In this document: positions 44,731 to 53,843 of the stretch, piece by piece
How the letters are laid out: every line of letters starts with the position of its first letter
How positions within the stretch are numbered: the first letter of the stretch is position 1
Origin: Geomobilimonas luticola
Lineage (GTDB): Bacteria > Desulfobacterota > Desulfuromonadia > Geobacterales > Geobacteraceae
Direction of reading: 5' to 3'
NCBI RefSeq assembly: GCF_018476905.1
Contig: NZ_JAHCVK010000012.1
Location: 1 to 56,892, forward strand
DNA: 56,892 bases
The notes under the pieces: model-generated
What the model was told of the DNA's origin: nothing
Databases searched by the model: none
Seen by the model: only the letters and a program-made list of their open reading frames with translations
Position numbers and translations under genes: made by a program

Positions 44731-45783
44731 ATGATGAACCATGCTAACCGCATAATGGTAGTAGACGACAATCCCGTCAGCCTTGAATTTGCCGCGACAC
44801 TTTTGAAAGAGTACGGCTATCCTCCCCTTTCCTGCGATAATGCGGCCGATGCCCTCGCCATCATGGCAAAAAACAGGATCGACGCCGTTATTACGGATAT
44901 CAGGATGCCTGAAATATCGGGAATCGAACTTCTGGAAAAAATCAGGCAGCAGTATCCGGAGATACCAGTAATTCTCATGACAGCCCACGCGGAGCTGGAT
45001 ACGGCGGTCCAGGCTATACAAAAAGGGACTTTCGATTTTATCCTCAAGCCGTACAAGCCCCTGCAACTCATACATGCCATTGAAAAAGCGGTAAGTCACC
45101 GTCACATGCGGGAATATGAGCGCAATTACCGGCGTGCCCTGAAAGATGTCGCCAGGAAACGGAGAAATGAATTGAGGGAGGCGGGGAAGGAGATGATACA
45201 ACGGCTGGTAACCGCTTCCGAATACCGGGACGACAATACGGGCGATCATATCAAGCGGATCGGCAATTTTGTGAGGCTGCTGGGACAGGAGATGGGTCTG
45301 CCCACCGGCTTTGTCGAGACGATGTCCTTTTCGTCGATGATGCATGATGTGGGAAAAATCGGGATACCAGACCAGATTCTGCAGAAGGCTGGTCCCCTCA
45401 CGGCCGACGAGTTCGAGGTAATGAAAACCCATACCACGATCGGCGAAATAATTCTCGGCAATGCTTCACAGCCGAGCATCCGCATGGCGGCATCGATCGC
45501 ACGTAACCACCACGAACGCTGGGACGGCAGCGGCTATCCTTCCGGCCTGAAGGGAGAGGAGATTCCCCTTGAAGGACGGATCGTGATGCTCGTTGACCAG
45601 TACGATGCGCTACGGAGCAAGCGCCCCTATAAGCCGGACCTGGATCACAGGACGGTGGTAGAAATCCTAACCTGCGGTGACGGGAGGACTAAGCCGGAAC
45701 ATTTCGACCCCGGGATACTAAACGCATTTGTCAGGAAGGAGGCAGAGTTCGAGGAGATATATAACCACGTCACCGCCTCCTGA
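44731..45783 (+). CDS. Response regulator with HD-GYP output (RpfG-like)
   Basis: 350 residues, ribosome site GAGGAG. A receiver (~7-120) with VVDDN and phospho-acceptor Asp56 in VITDIRMPE is joined by a helical linker to an HD-GYP domain (~160-345): [51 protein letters not shown]. Catalytic HD and GYP residues are present. RpfG-type proteins degrade c-di-GMP in response to phosphorylation. The preceding PAS kinase is probably its cognate partner. Confidence 0.9.
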   Translation: MMNHANRIMVVDDNPVSLEFAATLLKEYGYPPLSCDNAADALAIMAKNRIDAVITDIRMPEISGIELLEKIRQQYPEIPVILMTAHAELDTAVQAIQKGTFDFILKPYKPLQLIHAIEKAVSHRHMREYERNYRRALKDVARKRRNELREAGKEMIQRLVTASEYRDDNTGDHIKRIGNFVRLLGQEMGLPTGFVETMSFSSMMHDVGKIGIPDQILQKAGPLTADEFEVMKTHTTIGEIILGNASQPSIRMAASIARNHHERWDGSGYPSGLKGEEIPLEGRIVMLVDQYDALRSKRPYKPDLDHRTVVEILTCGDGRTKPEHFDPGILNAFVRKEAEFEEIYNHVTAS

Positions 45784-45835
45784 CCGGCACCGCAGGGATA
45801 TTCTCTCCGTCTGGGACTGCTGGTTGATGTATTGC

Positions 45836-45990
45836 GAAAACGTTCCATCCAGCATGTATCGTAGGCCTCCTTGCCATTCATTTTCGGCATGACCCGCAGC
45901 TCCTTCTCTTTCCGTCGACCACCACGATGACGTTGTAGCGCTCTTTCGTCAGCACGCTCGTCACCATGCTTGCAACGTCAGTCAAGTTGC
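45836..45990 (-). pseudogene. Remnant of a response-regulator receiver domain
   Basis: On the minus strand, SNLTDVASMVTSVLTKERYNV then VVDGK resembles the first half of a receiver, and MPKMNGKEAYD in another frame resembles the segment after the phospho-acceptor. About 20 residues that should lie between, including the phospho-Asp, are missing. There is no start, stop or kinase part. It reads like a decayed end of a hybrid kinase and fills most of the gap between the HD-GYP regulator and the next kinase. Confidence 0.5.
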
Positions 45991-46014
45991 TACACAGAAG
46001 CGGGACAGTGCTGC

Positions 46015-48585
46015 CTACCGTTGAGCCCCTCCCGGCAGGAGAAGCTCGGTGACCTTTTCCATGAACGTTGCGGGGAGAAACGGTTTCGTGAGAAATACCG
46101 TCTGCTCCGAGAGATGCAGCTCCCGTGCGAGATCGACATCGGTGTACCCCGACATGAAGAGAACGCGGAGGTCCGGCTGCCGCTCCCGCAGTATATGGGC
46201 AAGCTGGGAGCCGTTCATTCCCGGCATGACCATATCCGTTATGAGAAGATCGAGGGGGGGGTGCAGGGTGGTTTCCATAACCCGGAGGGCCTCTTCCGGT
46301 GATGCTGCCAGGAGAACATTACAGCCGCTTTCATCGAGAATTTCGCGGATGAAACTGCGAATGCTCTCCTCGTCTTCCACAACGAGGACCGTTGCATTGG
46401 TCTGTGACGGCGGCTGGGGCTGCTCTTCTTGCCGCTCTTCGTCGGGGTGGAGGTCCTCTTCGACAAGGGGAAGGTAGAGGGAGAAGGTCGTTCCTGCGCC
46501 AACCGTGCTCTCGACGGTGATATAGCCGCCACTCTGCTTGATGATGCCGTATACCATGGAAAGCCCGAGTCCTGTGCCCTTGCCTGCCGCTTTGGTCGTG
46601 AAGAATGGCTCGAAAACCCGCTCCATGACTTCGGGAGGCATGCCTTCTCCCGTGTCATCGATAGTTATCATTGCATAGTTCCCCGGCTGAGCTCCCGGAT
46701 GGCTGTGAGCAAACCGGGAATCGATCCGGACGGTTTGCGTGGCGAGGGTGATCTCTCCCCCGGTGGGCATTGCGTCCCGAGCATTGATGACGAGGTTGAT
46801 GAGAACCTGTTCCAGTTGTCCCGGATCGACTTTCACCTTCCCCCCCCTGTCCCTGCACGCAAGGGTGATCCGGATGCTCTCCGGAAGCAGCCGGCGGAGA
46901 AGTTTCTCCGCACGCAGGATTGCCTCTTCCGGCTTGATGACCTTCGGTTCCAGTACCTGCCGGCGGCTGAAGGCGAGCAGTTGTTGCGTCATGTCGGCAG
47001 CACGGTTCCCCGCCTCGGCAATGTGGTCGAGTATCTCCCTGGTCTTCATGTCGGGAACCTTCCTGAGAAGGAGTGCCGCGTATCCGTTGATGACGGTGAG
47101 GATGTTGTTGAAGTCATGGGCAAGCCCGCCGGTCAGGGTGCCAATGGCTTCGATTTTCTGCGCCTGGCGCAACTGCGCCGTAAGCTCGTCCCGCTCCCGT
47201 TCCGCTTCCCTGCGTTCGGAAATGTCCCTCCCTGTACCGCTTATCCCTATGGTCACCCCGTTGAGGTCCTTGAACAGCCCAGCGGTGAACTCGTAGGGGA
47301 TTTCTCTGCCGTCCTTGGTCAACAGCGTCGTTTCAAGAAAGACGCTTCCTTCCCTGACCGCAGTCTCGATGGCGTTTTGTACTATATGACGCAGTTCTTG
47401 CGGAAAAAAGTCCGTCGGTTTCATTGCGCGGATTTCGTCGTCGCCGTATCCCGACACGGTGGAGAGGGCTTTGTTCCAGCGGAGAAATTTACCCTCCAGG
47501 TCGAAGACAAAGAAAAAATCGTTGAGATTGTTCAGGGCGCTTTCCGTAAACGACTTTTCTTTTTGCAGAGCCGCTTCCGACTCTTTGCGCGCGGTGATGT
47601 TGTCGAAGACAGCGACAAAACAGCCCTGTTCCGGACTGTAGACGGAGACGGAGAACCAGCGTGCCAGCGCCATGATGTAGATTTCGAATTTCTCCGGTTG
47701 ACCGGTCAATGCAATCCGGCCGTAAATTCCCAACAGCTCGGGGTCCAGCTCTTTTATCCCCGGAAGTACCTCCGTCACCTTTCTGCCGACGACATGCTCC
47801 AGCCCGGTCAATCGCGTGAAGGCCTCGTTTACTTCGAGATAGACAAAGTCTGACGGAGTGTTGTCTCCATCGAACAGCATCCGGCAGTACGCGACTCCTT
47901 CCTGCATGTTTGCGAAGAGCGAGCGGTAGCGTTGTTCGCTTGCGGTCAAAGCCAGATCCGCCTGCTTCCGGTCGTCAATATCGAGATGGGTGCCGAGCAT
48001 TCGCACCGGCCGCCCCCCAGAGTCCCATCCCACGACACTGCCAACGGAGAGGATCCACTTCCAGCCGTTACCGGCCGTACGGAGCCGGTACTCCATTTTG
48101 TAACGGGCGGTTTCACCCTCCGTGCAAGCGCGGAAGACTTCCAGTGCCTTCTCCCGATCATCGGGATGGAGTCGTGCGGTCCAATCCGCGACATCCGCTT
48201 TCCGGTTCATTGCCGAGTCGTAACCGAGCATCTGGTAGTACGCGTCGTTTACCGTCGCCCTGCCGCTCTGCAGGTCCAGGTCGTACATTCCCTGGTTGGA
48301 GGCGGTAAGTGCCAGCCGCAGCCGCTCCTCGTTTTCGGCTAAGAGTCGGTTGCTTTCCTCCTGTTGAGTCAGTGCCCGGCGGATAAGCCAGTACAAAAGA
48401 GATGACGTTACCGTAACAAAGAAGCACCCCTTCAGTATCCCCGCGAGGAGAAGGGATTGATTCATGAACGGGACGGTGAGTACCAGAAAGTCGGTGAAGA
48501 ATATCCATCCGCAGCTCAGCAAAAAGTACATGGCGGCAATTCTGAGCGCGTATGGGTCCAGGTGGAAACGGCTGGGGATGGGCAT
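46015..48585 (-). CDS. Membrane hybrid histidine kinase with three PAS domains
   Basis: 856 residues from the ATG at 48585 (GGAG upstream; an ATG at 48693 adds a segment without a ribosome site). Two TM helices near 16-35 and 45-70 with hardly any loop, then PAS/PAC ~90-210, PAS ~215-340, PAS ~345-470, HisKA with His in [14 protein letters not shown] near 490, HATPase_c (NLVINARDAMPTGG, IDDTGEGM, GKGTGLGLSMVYGI) ~590-705 and a receiver ~735-850 with Asp in LLITDMVMPGMNG. The input is probably cytoplasmic (redox, light or ligand unknown). No cognate output regulator adjacent. Confidence 0.9.
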   Translation of the reverse strand: MPIPSRFHLDPYALRIAAMYFLLSCGWIFFTDFLVLTVPFMNQSLLLAGILKGCFFVTVTSSLLYWLIRRALTQQEESNRLLAENEERLRLALTASNQGMYDLDLQSGRATVNDAYYQMLGYDSAMNRKADVADWTARLHPDDREKALEVFRACTEGETARYKMEYRLRTAGNGWKWILSVGSVVGWDSGGRPVRMLGTHLDIDDRKQADLALTASEQRYRSLFANMQEGVAYCRMLFDGDNTPSDFVYLEVNEAFTRLTGLEHVVGRKVTEVLPGIKELDPELLGIYGRIALTGQPEKFEIYIMALARWFSVSVYSPEQGCFVAVFDNITARKESEAALQKEKSFTESALNNLNDFFFVFDLEGKFLRWNKALSTVSGYGDDEIRAMKPTDFFPQELRHIVQNAIETAVREGSVFLETTLLTKDGREIPYEFTAGLFKDLNGVTIGISGTGRDISERREAERERDELTAQLRQAQKIEAIGTLTGGLAHDFNNILTVINGYAALLLRKVPDMKTREILDHIAEAGNRAADMTQQLLAFSRRQVLEPKVIKPEEAILRAEKLLRRLLPESIRITLACRDRGGKVKVDPGQLEQVLINLVINARDAMPTGGEITLATQTVRIDSRFAHSHPGAQPGNYAMITIDDTGEGMPPEVMERVFEPFFTTKAAGKGTGLGLSMVYGIIKQSGGYITVESTVGAGTTFSLYLPLVEEDLHPDEERQEEQPQPPSQTNATVLVVEDEESIRSFIREILDESGCNVLLAASPEEALRVMETTLHPPLDLLITDMVMPGMNGSQLAHILRERQPDLRVLFMSGYTDVDLARELHLSEQTVFLTKPFLPATFMEKVTELLLPGGAQR

Positions 48586-49103
48586 GGGTACTCCGTTGTT
48601 GTCGATGCAGGTGTGATGTAAAACCGATGTACTTGCAAGAGTTGGGGCCGGGTACAAACGGCAGATTCTGATTGTTCCTCGAAGGTGCATCAAGATTTAT
48701 GCCATCTGGCCGTGTCGAAGTGCAAAAAAGTCTGCACCCAGGAGATGGTCACTCATTGGTGGCCGTACCGTCATTTCGGTCTGGCGGTTCGCACAGGAGC
48801 GAATGAACGGGAATTGTCAGGATATATCTGACCCTGCAGTATAGTGTGCCGTCATCTGCGGAGCGAGTCGGGACGTGGTGACGGAGTCTGTTTTCGGGAG
48901 CCGCTGTGCAGTTTTTGAACAGGGCTTTGCCCGCGCATGTGGTTGTAATTACTGGCAGTTGTCGGAAATGTTGTTCTGCCTGATCAACCCCTACACACTG
49001 GAAGCAGGAGGGGTAAATATTTATTGTCAATGAAAACGGCATGTTATGTGTGGGCATGGGTGGCATGTTCTTGGCAGCTTCCTTATTGACACGGGGGAAG
49101 CCC
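48586..49103. other. Divergent ~520-base gap without a supported gene
   Basis: It holds the upstream regions of the hybrid kinase and of the small secreted protein. An inverted repeat GTCAG-GATATAT-CTGAC lies near 48816-48832. Open frames in it have no ribosome sites. Confidence 0.5.
49061..49076 (+). promoter_or_regulatory. Candidate sigma-54 (-24/-12) promoter of the small secreted protein
   Basis: TGGCATGTTCTTGGCA matches TGGCACGnnnnTTGCA at all but two fixed positions and keeps GG and GC ten bases apart. The leader would be about 17 bases, enough for the GGGGGAAG ribosome site. Confidence 0.55.
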
Positions 49104-49556
49104 ATGAAAGCTGTTCGATACATTGCGCATGTGTTCGCCATTATGGTCATACTGCTGACATCCCCTGTCAGCTACGCTGCCACGGCAACGGCGTCGCTCA
49201 GGGTAAGCGTGGTGATCCGTCCATGGGTGAGGCTGACATCGGAGCAGCATATCCATTCCTACAGAGTAACCCGGGCCGATATTGAAAAGGGATATATTGA
49301 CCTTTCCAAGATTGCAACCGTGAACATCAGGACGAATGAGCGCAAGGAGCAGATGATTCTGGTTTCCCATGAAGGGGAAGGTGTCTTGGCAATTGGCGAA
49401 GGAGGCATCGCTTCAGCCGCCGGAAACGGTGTCGTCAACATGGGAATGACGCAACCGGGAGTACTTATCAGTAAAACCATCGACGGCCGTATCCTCCTCC
49501 CCAAAGACGTTGCCGAAGGGGTGTATCCCCTCAGGCTCTCACTGTACACCCAGTAA
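49104..49556 (+). CDS. Small secreted beta-rich protein of unknown function
   Basis: 150 residues from the ATG at 49104; a longer start at 49041 overlaps the promoter. Signal peptide ending SYA (25). The mature 125 residues look like a beta sandwich: TASLRVSVVIRPWVRL, TVNIRTNERKEQMILVSH and AEGVYPLRLSLYTQ at the C-terminus, reminiscent of spore-coat-U or fimbrial-subunit C-termini but without cysteines. I do not recognise the family. No neighbours in the same direction; a surface or matrix protein is a guess. Confidence 0.68.
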   Translation: MKAVRYIAHVFAIMVILLTSPVSYAATATASLRVSVVIRPWVRLTSEQHIHSYRVTRADIEKGYIDLSKIATVNIRTNERKEQMILVSHEGEGVLAIGEGGIASAAGNGVVNMGMTQPGVLISKTIDGRILLPKDVAEGVYPLRLSLYTQ

Positions 49557-49663
49557 ATTCATCCCATTCGTACAAGGACCGCGTGCCGGCCCCGTTGTTT
49601 TTCAAGAACGTCTCCGCTCGGTATGCTGGCAACACCAATGCCTTGATCATATTGATGCTGAAA

Positions 49664-49715
49664 CGAAGAAGAGTCCCCCTTGACCCAATAGATGGTCAGT
49701 GCGAGGACTCTTGTT
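49664..49715 (-). terminator. Bipartite hairpin downstream of tRNA-Sec
   Basis: On the minus strand AAGAGTCC pairs with GGACTCTT, and inside the loop TGACC pairs with GGTCA around ATCTATTG. A CTTCTTCGTTTC tail follows. It may end the tRNA-Sec transcript, or be a separate structured element; the T-run is imperfect. Confidence 0.4.
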
Positions 49716-49741
49716 AACGGGCTAGAATTACGCTGTTTTTC

Positions 49742-49839
49742 TGGCGGAGGCACATGGGAATCGAACCCACCAAAGAGGTTTCTCACCCCTTTCACCGGTT
49801 TTGAAGACCGGGCCGCCCACCAGCGACGGACGTACCTCC
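49742..49839 (-). tRNA. selC: tRNA-Sec (anticodon UCA)
   Basis: 98 bases including an encoded CCA. The 8-bp acceptor stem GGAGGTAC/GTGCCTCC, the anticodon loop CTTCAAA with UCA at 49802-49804, the long variable arm AAAGGGG...CCTCTTT and the T loop TTCGATT together identify a bacterial selenocysteine tRNA. It decodes in-frame UGA with SelB. No selenoprotein or selA/selB gene is recognised in this window. Confidence 0.96.
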
Positions 49840-49849
49840 GTGGACCCAT

Positions 49850-49878
49850 TTAGTATCGTATTTGCCCGCACCCGTCAA
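49850..49878 (-). promoter_or_regulatory. Sigma-70-type promoter of tRNA-Sec
   Basis: On the minus strand TTGACG, a 17-base spacer and TACTAA lie 11 bases before the tRNA 5' end. The -35 is strong and the -10 is moderate. Confidence 0.55.
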
Positions 49879-49921
49879 TTCATAAATTGTCATACTGAGA
49901 TAGAGCCTGTCGGGATGACCA

Positions 49922-52144
49922 TCAGGACCCCAAGGGGACCGTGAAGAACACTTTTGTCCCGACGCCGGGGGTGCTTTCCACCCAGATATTTCCCCCATGG
50001 GCTTCCAGGATGTTCTTGACGATGCACATGCCGAGGCCGGTTCCTTCTATGGCCGTGTTCGAGGCGTCAGCACGGTAGAATCTGTCGAATATCCTTTCCA
50101 CCTGTTCGGGTGCCATGCCGATCCCTTGGTCATCCACGCAGACCTGCCAGGCGTCTTCGAGTCTGGTACTGCTGATGCGGACCGGTCCTCCGTCGGGATA
50201 ATATTTCACCGCATTGCTGAGGAGGTTCTCCATAACCTGTTCCAGCTTGCCACTGTCGGCGAGAAGCGTGGCGGGCTGGTCGGACAGGTCCAGCTCGAAG
50301 GTGTGCCTGACGGATATCTTCTGTCCGTACAGCACAGCCTGACGGATGATCTCGTTGATGTCGCACGGTTTCTTGTCCACGGGAATGGAGCGTCCTGCTT
50401 CAATCCTGCTCAGATCCAGCAGGTCGTCGACGATTCTGGACAATGCCCATGCTTTCCTGTTGATGTAGGAGAGTGCATCCCTCTGCACCTCGGGGGAGCC
50501 GGTTTCTTCCGACAGCAGCAGCTCCGAATAGCCGATGATGGAGGCGAGGGGGGTGCTGAGCTCATGGGCGGCGGTGGAGATGAACTCGCTCTTCATCCGG
50601 TCTATTTCCCGTTCGCTGGTAATGTCATGGATGATAGTAATCATGCCGAGGGTGCGGCCACTTTTAGCCTGGATGACCGAAGTCCTCCCCTGCATGATGT
50701 GCCGTTGGTCCGAACCGACCGGCGCGAGTTCGAATTCGAACCGCATGCCGCTTTTCTGTTGTGCCAGGACCGACGTAATCTCCTCCGGAAGTCTGTTGTC
50801 GCCAATGAGTGTATCGATGGGGCGATGGGCGACTTTTTTCAAGGGGCAACCGAATATTTTCTCGGCCGACTGGCTGAGAAGAATGATCCGTTGATGGGAA
50901 TCGGTGACGATGAGGATATCGGTAACGGATTTGAGGATGCTGTCCACCCGGGTTCTGATCCCCCGGGCGACCAGATAGCCGGCCGGTACGGAGAGGAGCA
51001 CCATGACCAGGGCGGTTGCCATGACCCAGGTACCCATCCTGTCCAAGGCAGTTGCCATCCGTTTCAGTGGTGCCGCCAGATCGCTTTCGTAGTAGCCGGC
51101 GCCGATGACCCAGTCCCATGGCTCGAAATAGGTGATGGCGACCGATTTGTAACGGGGGGCCGGTTCATCGGGATTTTTCCAGGAATAGCGCATGAAATCC
51201 ACCGGAATCGGGTCCGCTGCTCCCCTCTTGAGAGCCAGGGCTTTCCCGATGATGGTCTGGACAAAGGGATTGCCGTTGGCATCGAGGGAGTTCCAGAGGT
51301 TCTCGCCGTCACGTTTGCCGTCCTTGGAGATGAGATACTGACCCTGCTGCGCCCCCGATCCGCCAAGGACATAGACGTAGCCGGTCTTTCCCACCACGAT
51401 ATCCATGATCCCCTTGCGGAGGCTTTCCAGGTTTTCTTCCTTGACGCCTACATAGAGAGCTCCCACGACTTTTTGATGACCGAAATCCCATATCGGTTCG
51501 TAGGCGGTGACGTACCAGGCATTGACCACATAGGCACGTCCCTGGAATCTCTTCCCCTCCAGCAGAGCCGCAATGACCGGGCTTGGTTTACCATCGGGGG
51601 TGGCAGCGGGGATATACGTGCCGATGGCGCGGCTGCCGTCTGCATTTTCCACGTTGGTGCAGACCCGCAGCATGTCTCCCTTGTCGTTCATCCGCTGGAA
51701 GATGGTGGCGCTTCCCCCCACCAACCGTTTCACCTCATCGACCACGGGTGAAACCGTCTGCCGGTCCCGGTTTTGGCCCAGCCACTTCCCTCCCACTATC
51801 ATTTTCGGCAGCGAAACGGTTGCTTCTGCGTGGCTCAGTTGATTGACCGCGGTCCAGGCGACCTTGTCCCTGCCGAAGGAAATCGGACCCGAGCGCTTGA
51901 GCACGTCCTCGGCGACCAAAAGGTTGTGATTCACCGTCTTCTGGACCGCTTCCTGGGCCGAACGACACATGAGATACACGTCGCGGGCGATTTTCTGGGC
52001 TTCGCTTTTTGCCTGCTCCTCGATTTCCCGGCCGAAGAACTCCTTGAGCACCTCTTTCTGGTAGAGGGCAACGCCAAGTGCCACAACCGTTGTCAGCGCA
52101 ATCGGCAGTATGGCCATCCCCGTTATCTTCGCCCCGATCTTCAA
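49922..52144 (-). CDS. Membrane sensor histidine kinase with Cache-type periplasmic sensor and PAS
   Basis: About 740 residues; a TTG at 52144 with GGGGGA upstream is preferred over a GTG at 52165. TM1 near 8-28, a large periplasmic Cache-type sensor ~30-370 containing SGPISFGRDKVAWTAVN, GGSATIFQRMND and SKDGKRDGENLWNS, TM2 near 378-402, PAS ~410-525, HisKA with phospho-acceptor His in STAAHELSTPLASI near 540 and HATPase_c ending ~735 (NLLSNAVKYYPDGG, VDDQGIGM, GTGLGMCIVKN). Such Cache sensors usually bind small organic acids or similar ligands. No response regulator is adjacent, so it is an orphan kinase. Confidence 0.9.
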   Translation of the reverse strand: MKIGAKITGMAILPIALTTVVALGVALYQKEVLKEFFGREIEEQAKSEAQKIARDVYLMCRSAQEAVQKTVNHNLLVAEDVLKRSGPISFGRDKVAWTAVNQLSHAEATVSLPKMIVGGKWLGQNRDRQTVSPVVDEVKRLVGGSATIFQRMNDKGDMLRVCTNVENADGSRAIGTYIPAATPDGKPSPVIAALLEGKRFQGRAYVVNAWYVTAYEPIWDFGHQKVVGALYVGVKEENLESLRKGIMDIVVGKTGYVYVLGGSGAQQGQYLISKDGKRDGENLWNSLDANGNPFVQTIIGKALALKRGAADPIPVDFMRYSWKNPDEPAPRYKSVAITYFEPWDWVIGAGYYESDLAAPLKRMATALDRMGTWVMATALVMVLLSVPAGYLVARGIRTRVDSILKSVTDILIVTDSHQRIILLSQSAEKIFGCPLKKVAHRPIDTLIGDNRLPEEITSVLAQQKSGMRFEFELAPVGSDQRHIMQGRTSVIQAKSGRTLGMITIIHDITSEREIDRMKSEFISTAAHELSTPLASIIGYSELLLSEETGSPEVQRDALSYINRKAWALSRIVDDLLDLSRIEAGRSIPVDKKPCDINEIIRQAVLYGQKISVRHTFELDLSDQPATLLADSGKLEQVMENLLSNAVKYYPDGGPVRISSTRLEDAWQVCVDDQGIGMAPEQVERIFDRFYRADASNTAIEGTGLGMCIVKNILEAHGGNIWVESTPGVGTKVFFTVPLGS

Positions 52145-52418
52145 TGAATCCCCCGGTGATACCACATATGGAGATTTTGATTAGCGATTGCTAACTCTAT
52201 CATTAAGAACCACATTGTGCAATCCATTAGAAGCGCACCTTGTCGGGTGGGCACGTGCATTAGCTGTTTACACCTGCGCTTGAAAGTGGTAGAGAGTGCA
52301 GCAGCGGCTGAGGCAAGCATACAGCTGATGAGGCGGTGAACGCATCTGGCGGGCACCGTGAGGATAGATTGCAGCACAACTGCTATGCCGTGTCCCATGC
52401 GGCAGCCAGGAGGGGACG

Positions 52419-53138
52419 GTGATCCCTCTCAAGGACTACAATCCGACCAGCCGCTTTCCCCTGCTGACGGTCGTCCTGATCATTGCCAATATCGCGGCAT
52501 TCGTACAGGACCGTCTTACCGGTCACCTTGAGGAGGTGCTGATACCAACCCGCCACGGCGCAGTCACCGCCACCCATTTTGTCGGCGGGCTCTCCCACCG
52601 CTTCGCCCTGGTTCCGGCAGATCTCCTGCTGAACCCACTCCATGAGTGGATAACGGTATTCACTTCCATGTTTCTTCACGGAAACTGGCTCCACATCGGC
52701 TCCAACATGCTCTACCTCTGGATCTTCGGCAACAATATCGAGGACCGTCTCGGCCCGGCGCGCTTTCTCCTTTTCTATTTCATCAGCGGTGGTGTCGCCG
52801 CAGCGGCCCAGATAGCCAGCGCACCCCTGTCGACGATTCCCATGGTCGGGGCAAGCGGGGCGGTGGCGGGGGTGATGGGCGCCTACCTGGTGCTTTACCC
52901 CCGGGCGCGGATTCTGACTCTGATCCCGATCTTCATCGTTTTCACCACCGTGGAACTCCCCGCTTTTGTCATCATCGGTTACTGGGCGTTGTTGCAGTTT
53001 CTCAATGCGAACTGGCTCGGGAGCGGGGAGATGCAGGGGGGAGGAGTGGCCTATTTCGCCCATCTGGGGGGATTTGTTGCCGGTGTCATCATGATTTTCA
53101 TTGCGGGTGGGACAGGGAGGCGCCGGCGGATTTACTGA
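52419..53138 (+). CDS. Rhomboid-family intramembrane serine protease
   Basis: 239 residues from a GTG with AGGAGGGG upstream. Six or more TM segments, with the rhomboid landmarks FLHGNWLHIGSNMLYLWIFG near 85-104, catalytic Ser146 in GASGA, and catalytic His215 in AYFAHLGGF. The size is normal. It cleaves transmembrane segments of unknown substrates in the inner membrane. A small lipoprotein gene follows 70 bases on. Confidence 0.93.
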   Translation: MIPLKDYNPTSRFPLLTVVLIIANIAAFVQDRLTGHLEEVLIPTRHGAVTATHFVGGLSHRFALVPADLLLNPLHEWITVFTSMFLHGNWLHIGSNMLYLWIFGNNIEDRLGPARFLLFYFISGGVAAAAQIASAPLSTIPMVGASGAVAGVMGAYLVLYPRARILTLIPIFIVFTTVELPAFVIIGYWALLQFLNANWLGSGEMQGGGVAYFAHLGGFVAGVIMIFIAGGTGRRRRIY

Positions 53139-53207
53139 TACTGCAGCTGCTGCGAAAGGAAGGGTTGCCAGGATGTGGTACAATTGACGGGAAAAGGAGG
53201 GTTGCAC

Positions 53208-53495
53208 ATGAAAAGATGGCAGTTTACTGCAGGTGCAACGTTGGTGCTCGTGACCTCCTGTGCCGCACCGCGTCTGCGGCAGGTCATGGTGGACACCCCT
53301 AATTCCTGTTACCGGCTCGAGCGGGTGGAGGGGGACCGGGTCTATCTCACCTCGGGGGGACAGCGGATCTGTCTGCAGGTGATCGGCCATGTGCCGGTGG
53401 AGCTGGATCCTTCCGTCCGCAGGGTGCAGCTGTTCACCGACGGCAGGTTCTGGATGGAACAGGATATCCCTGGGGTGCCACCCGTGGCAAAATGA
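53208..53495 (+). CDS. Small lipoprotein of unknown function
   Basis: 95 residues; ATG at 53208 with AGGAGG upstream. A short signal ends in LVTSC (Cys18). The mature part is beta-rich (CYRLERVEGDRVYLTSGGQRICLQV) with two cysteines that could bond. Downstream of the rhomboid gene on the same strand, probably co-transcribed. No family recognised. Confidence 0.74.
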   Translation: MKRWQFTAGATLVLVTSCAAPRLRQVMVDTPNSCYRLERVEGDRVYLTSGGQRICLQVIGHVPVELDPSVRRVQLFTDGRFWMEQDIPGVPPVAK

Positions 53496-53544
53496 GGTAT
53501 ATGTCATGGCTTGCCCCGGTGGCGCCGGAGCAAACCGGTGAACG

Positions 53545-53703
53545 CTAGTAGATTATGATATACCCGTGATCCTGGGCTATCTTGGAAATTTCCAGCGTGT
53601 CCTGGATATGGTAGGTCTTCCCTTCCAGGGTGAAGGTATAGCCTCCCTCCGGCAACGGCACGGCACTTTCCAGCAGAGTTTCAAACAGGGCTGTCTTGAT
53701 CAT
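53545..53703 (-). CDS. Small conserved-looking protein (52 residues)
   Basis: A 52-codon frame with a good GAGAGG ribosome site five bases before the ATG. The product begins MIKTALFETLLESAVPLP, followed by EGGYTFTLEGKTYHIQDT and ending DHGYIIIY, with no stop-poor bias from the other strand. It is acidic to neutral and soluble. Too short for a family assignment; it lies convergent to the small lipoprotein and divergent from malQ. Confidence 0.62.
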   Translation of the reverse strand: MIKTALFETLLESAVPLPEGGYTFTLEGKTYHIQDTLEISKIAQDHGYIIIY

Positions 53704-53843
53704 TTTTACCTCTCACCGCGGTGTTTTCCCCTGCTTATACCATTCCGTTTTCCCTGAGTAAAGCCTGCCGTTCAGCGTAGCTTGAGTTCCCCTGCAAGTG
53801 TGTCATAGTTTTCAGGCTGTACTATCTCATCCCGAGGTTTGCT

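Noticed and set aside
49559-49849. Minus-strand frame of 96 codons overlapping tRNA-Sec as a transposase remnant
   Set aside because: It overlaps the tRNA and the hairpin; similarity to a transposase could not be supported from motifs.
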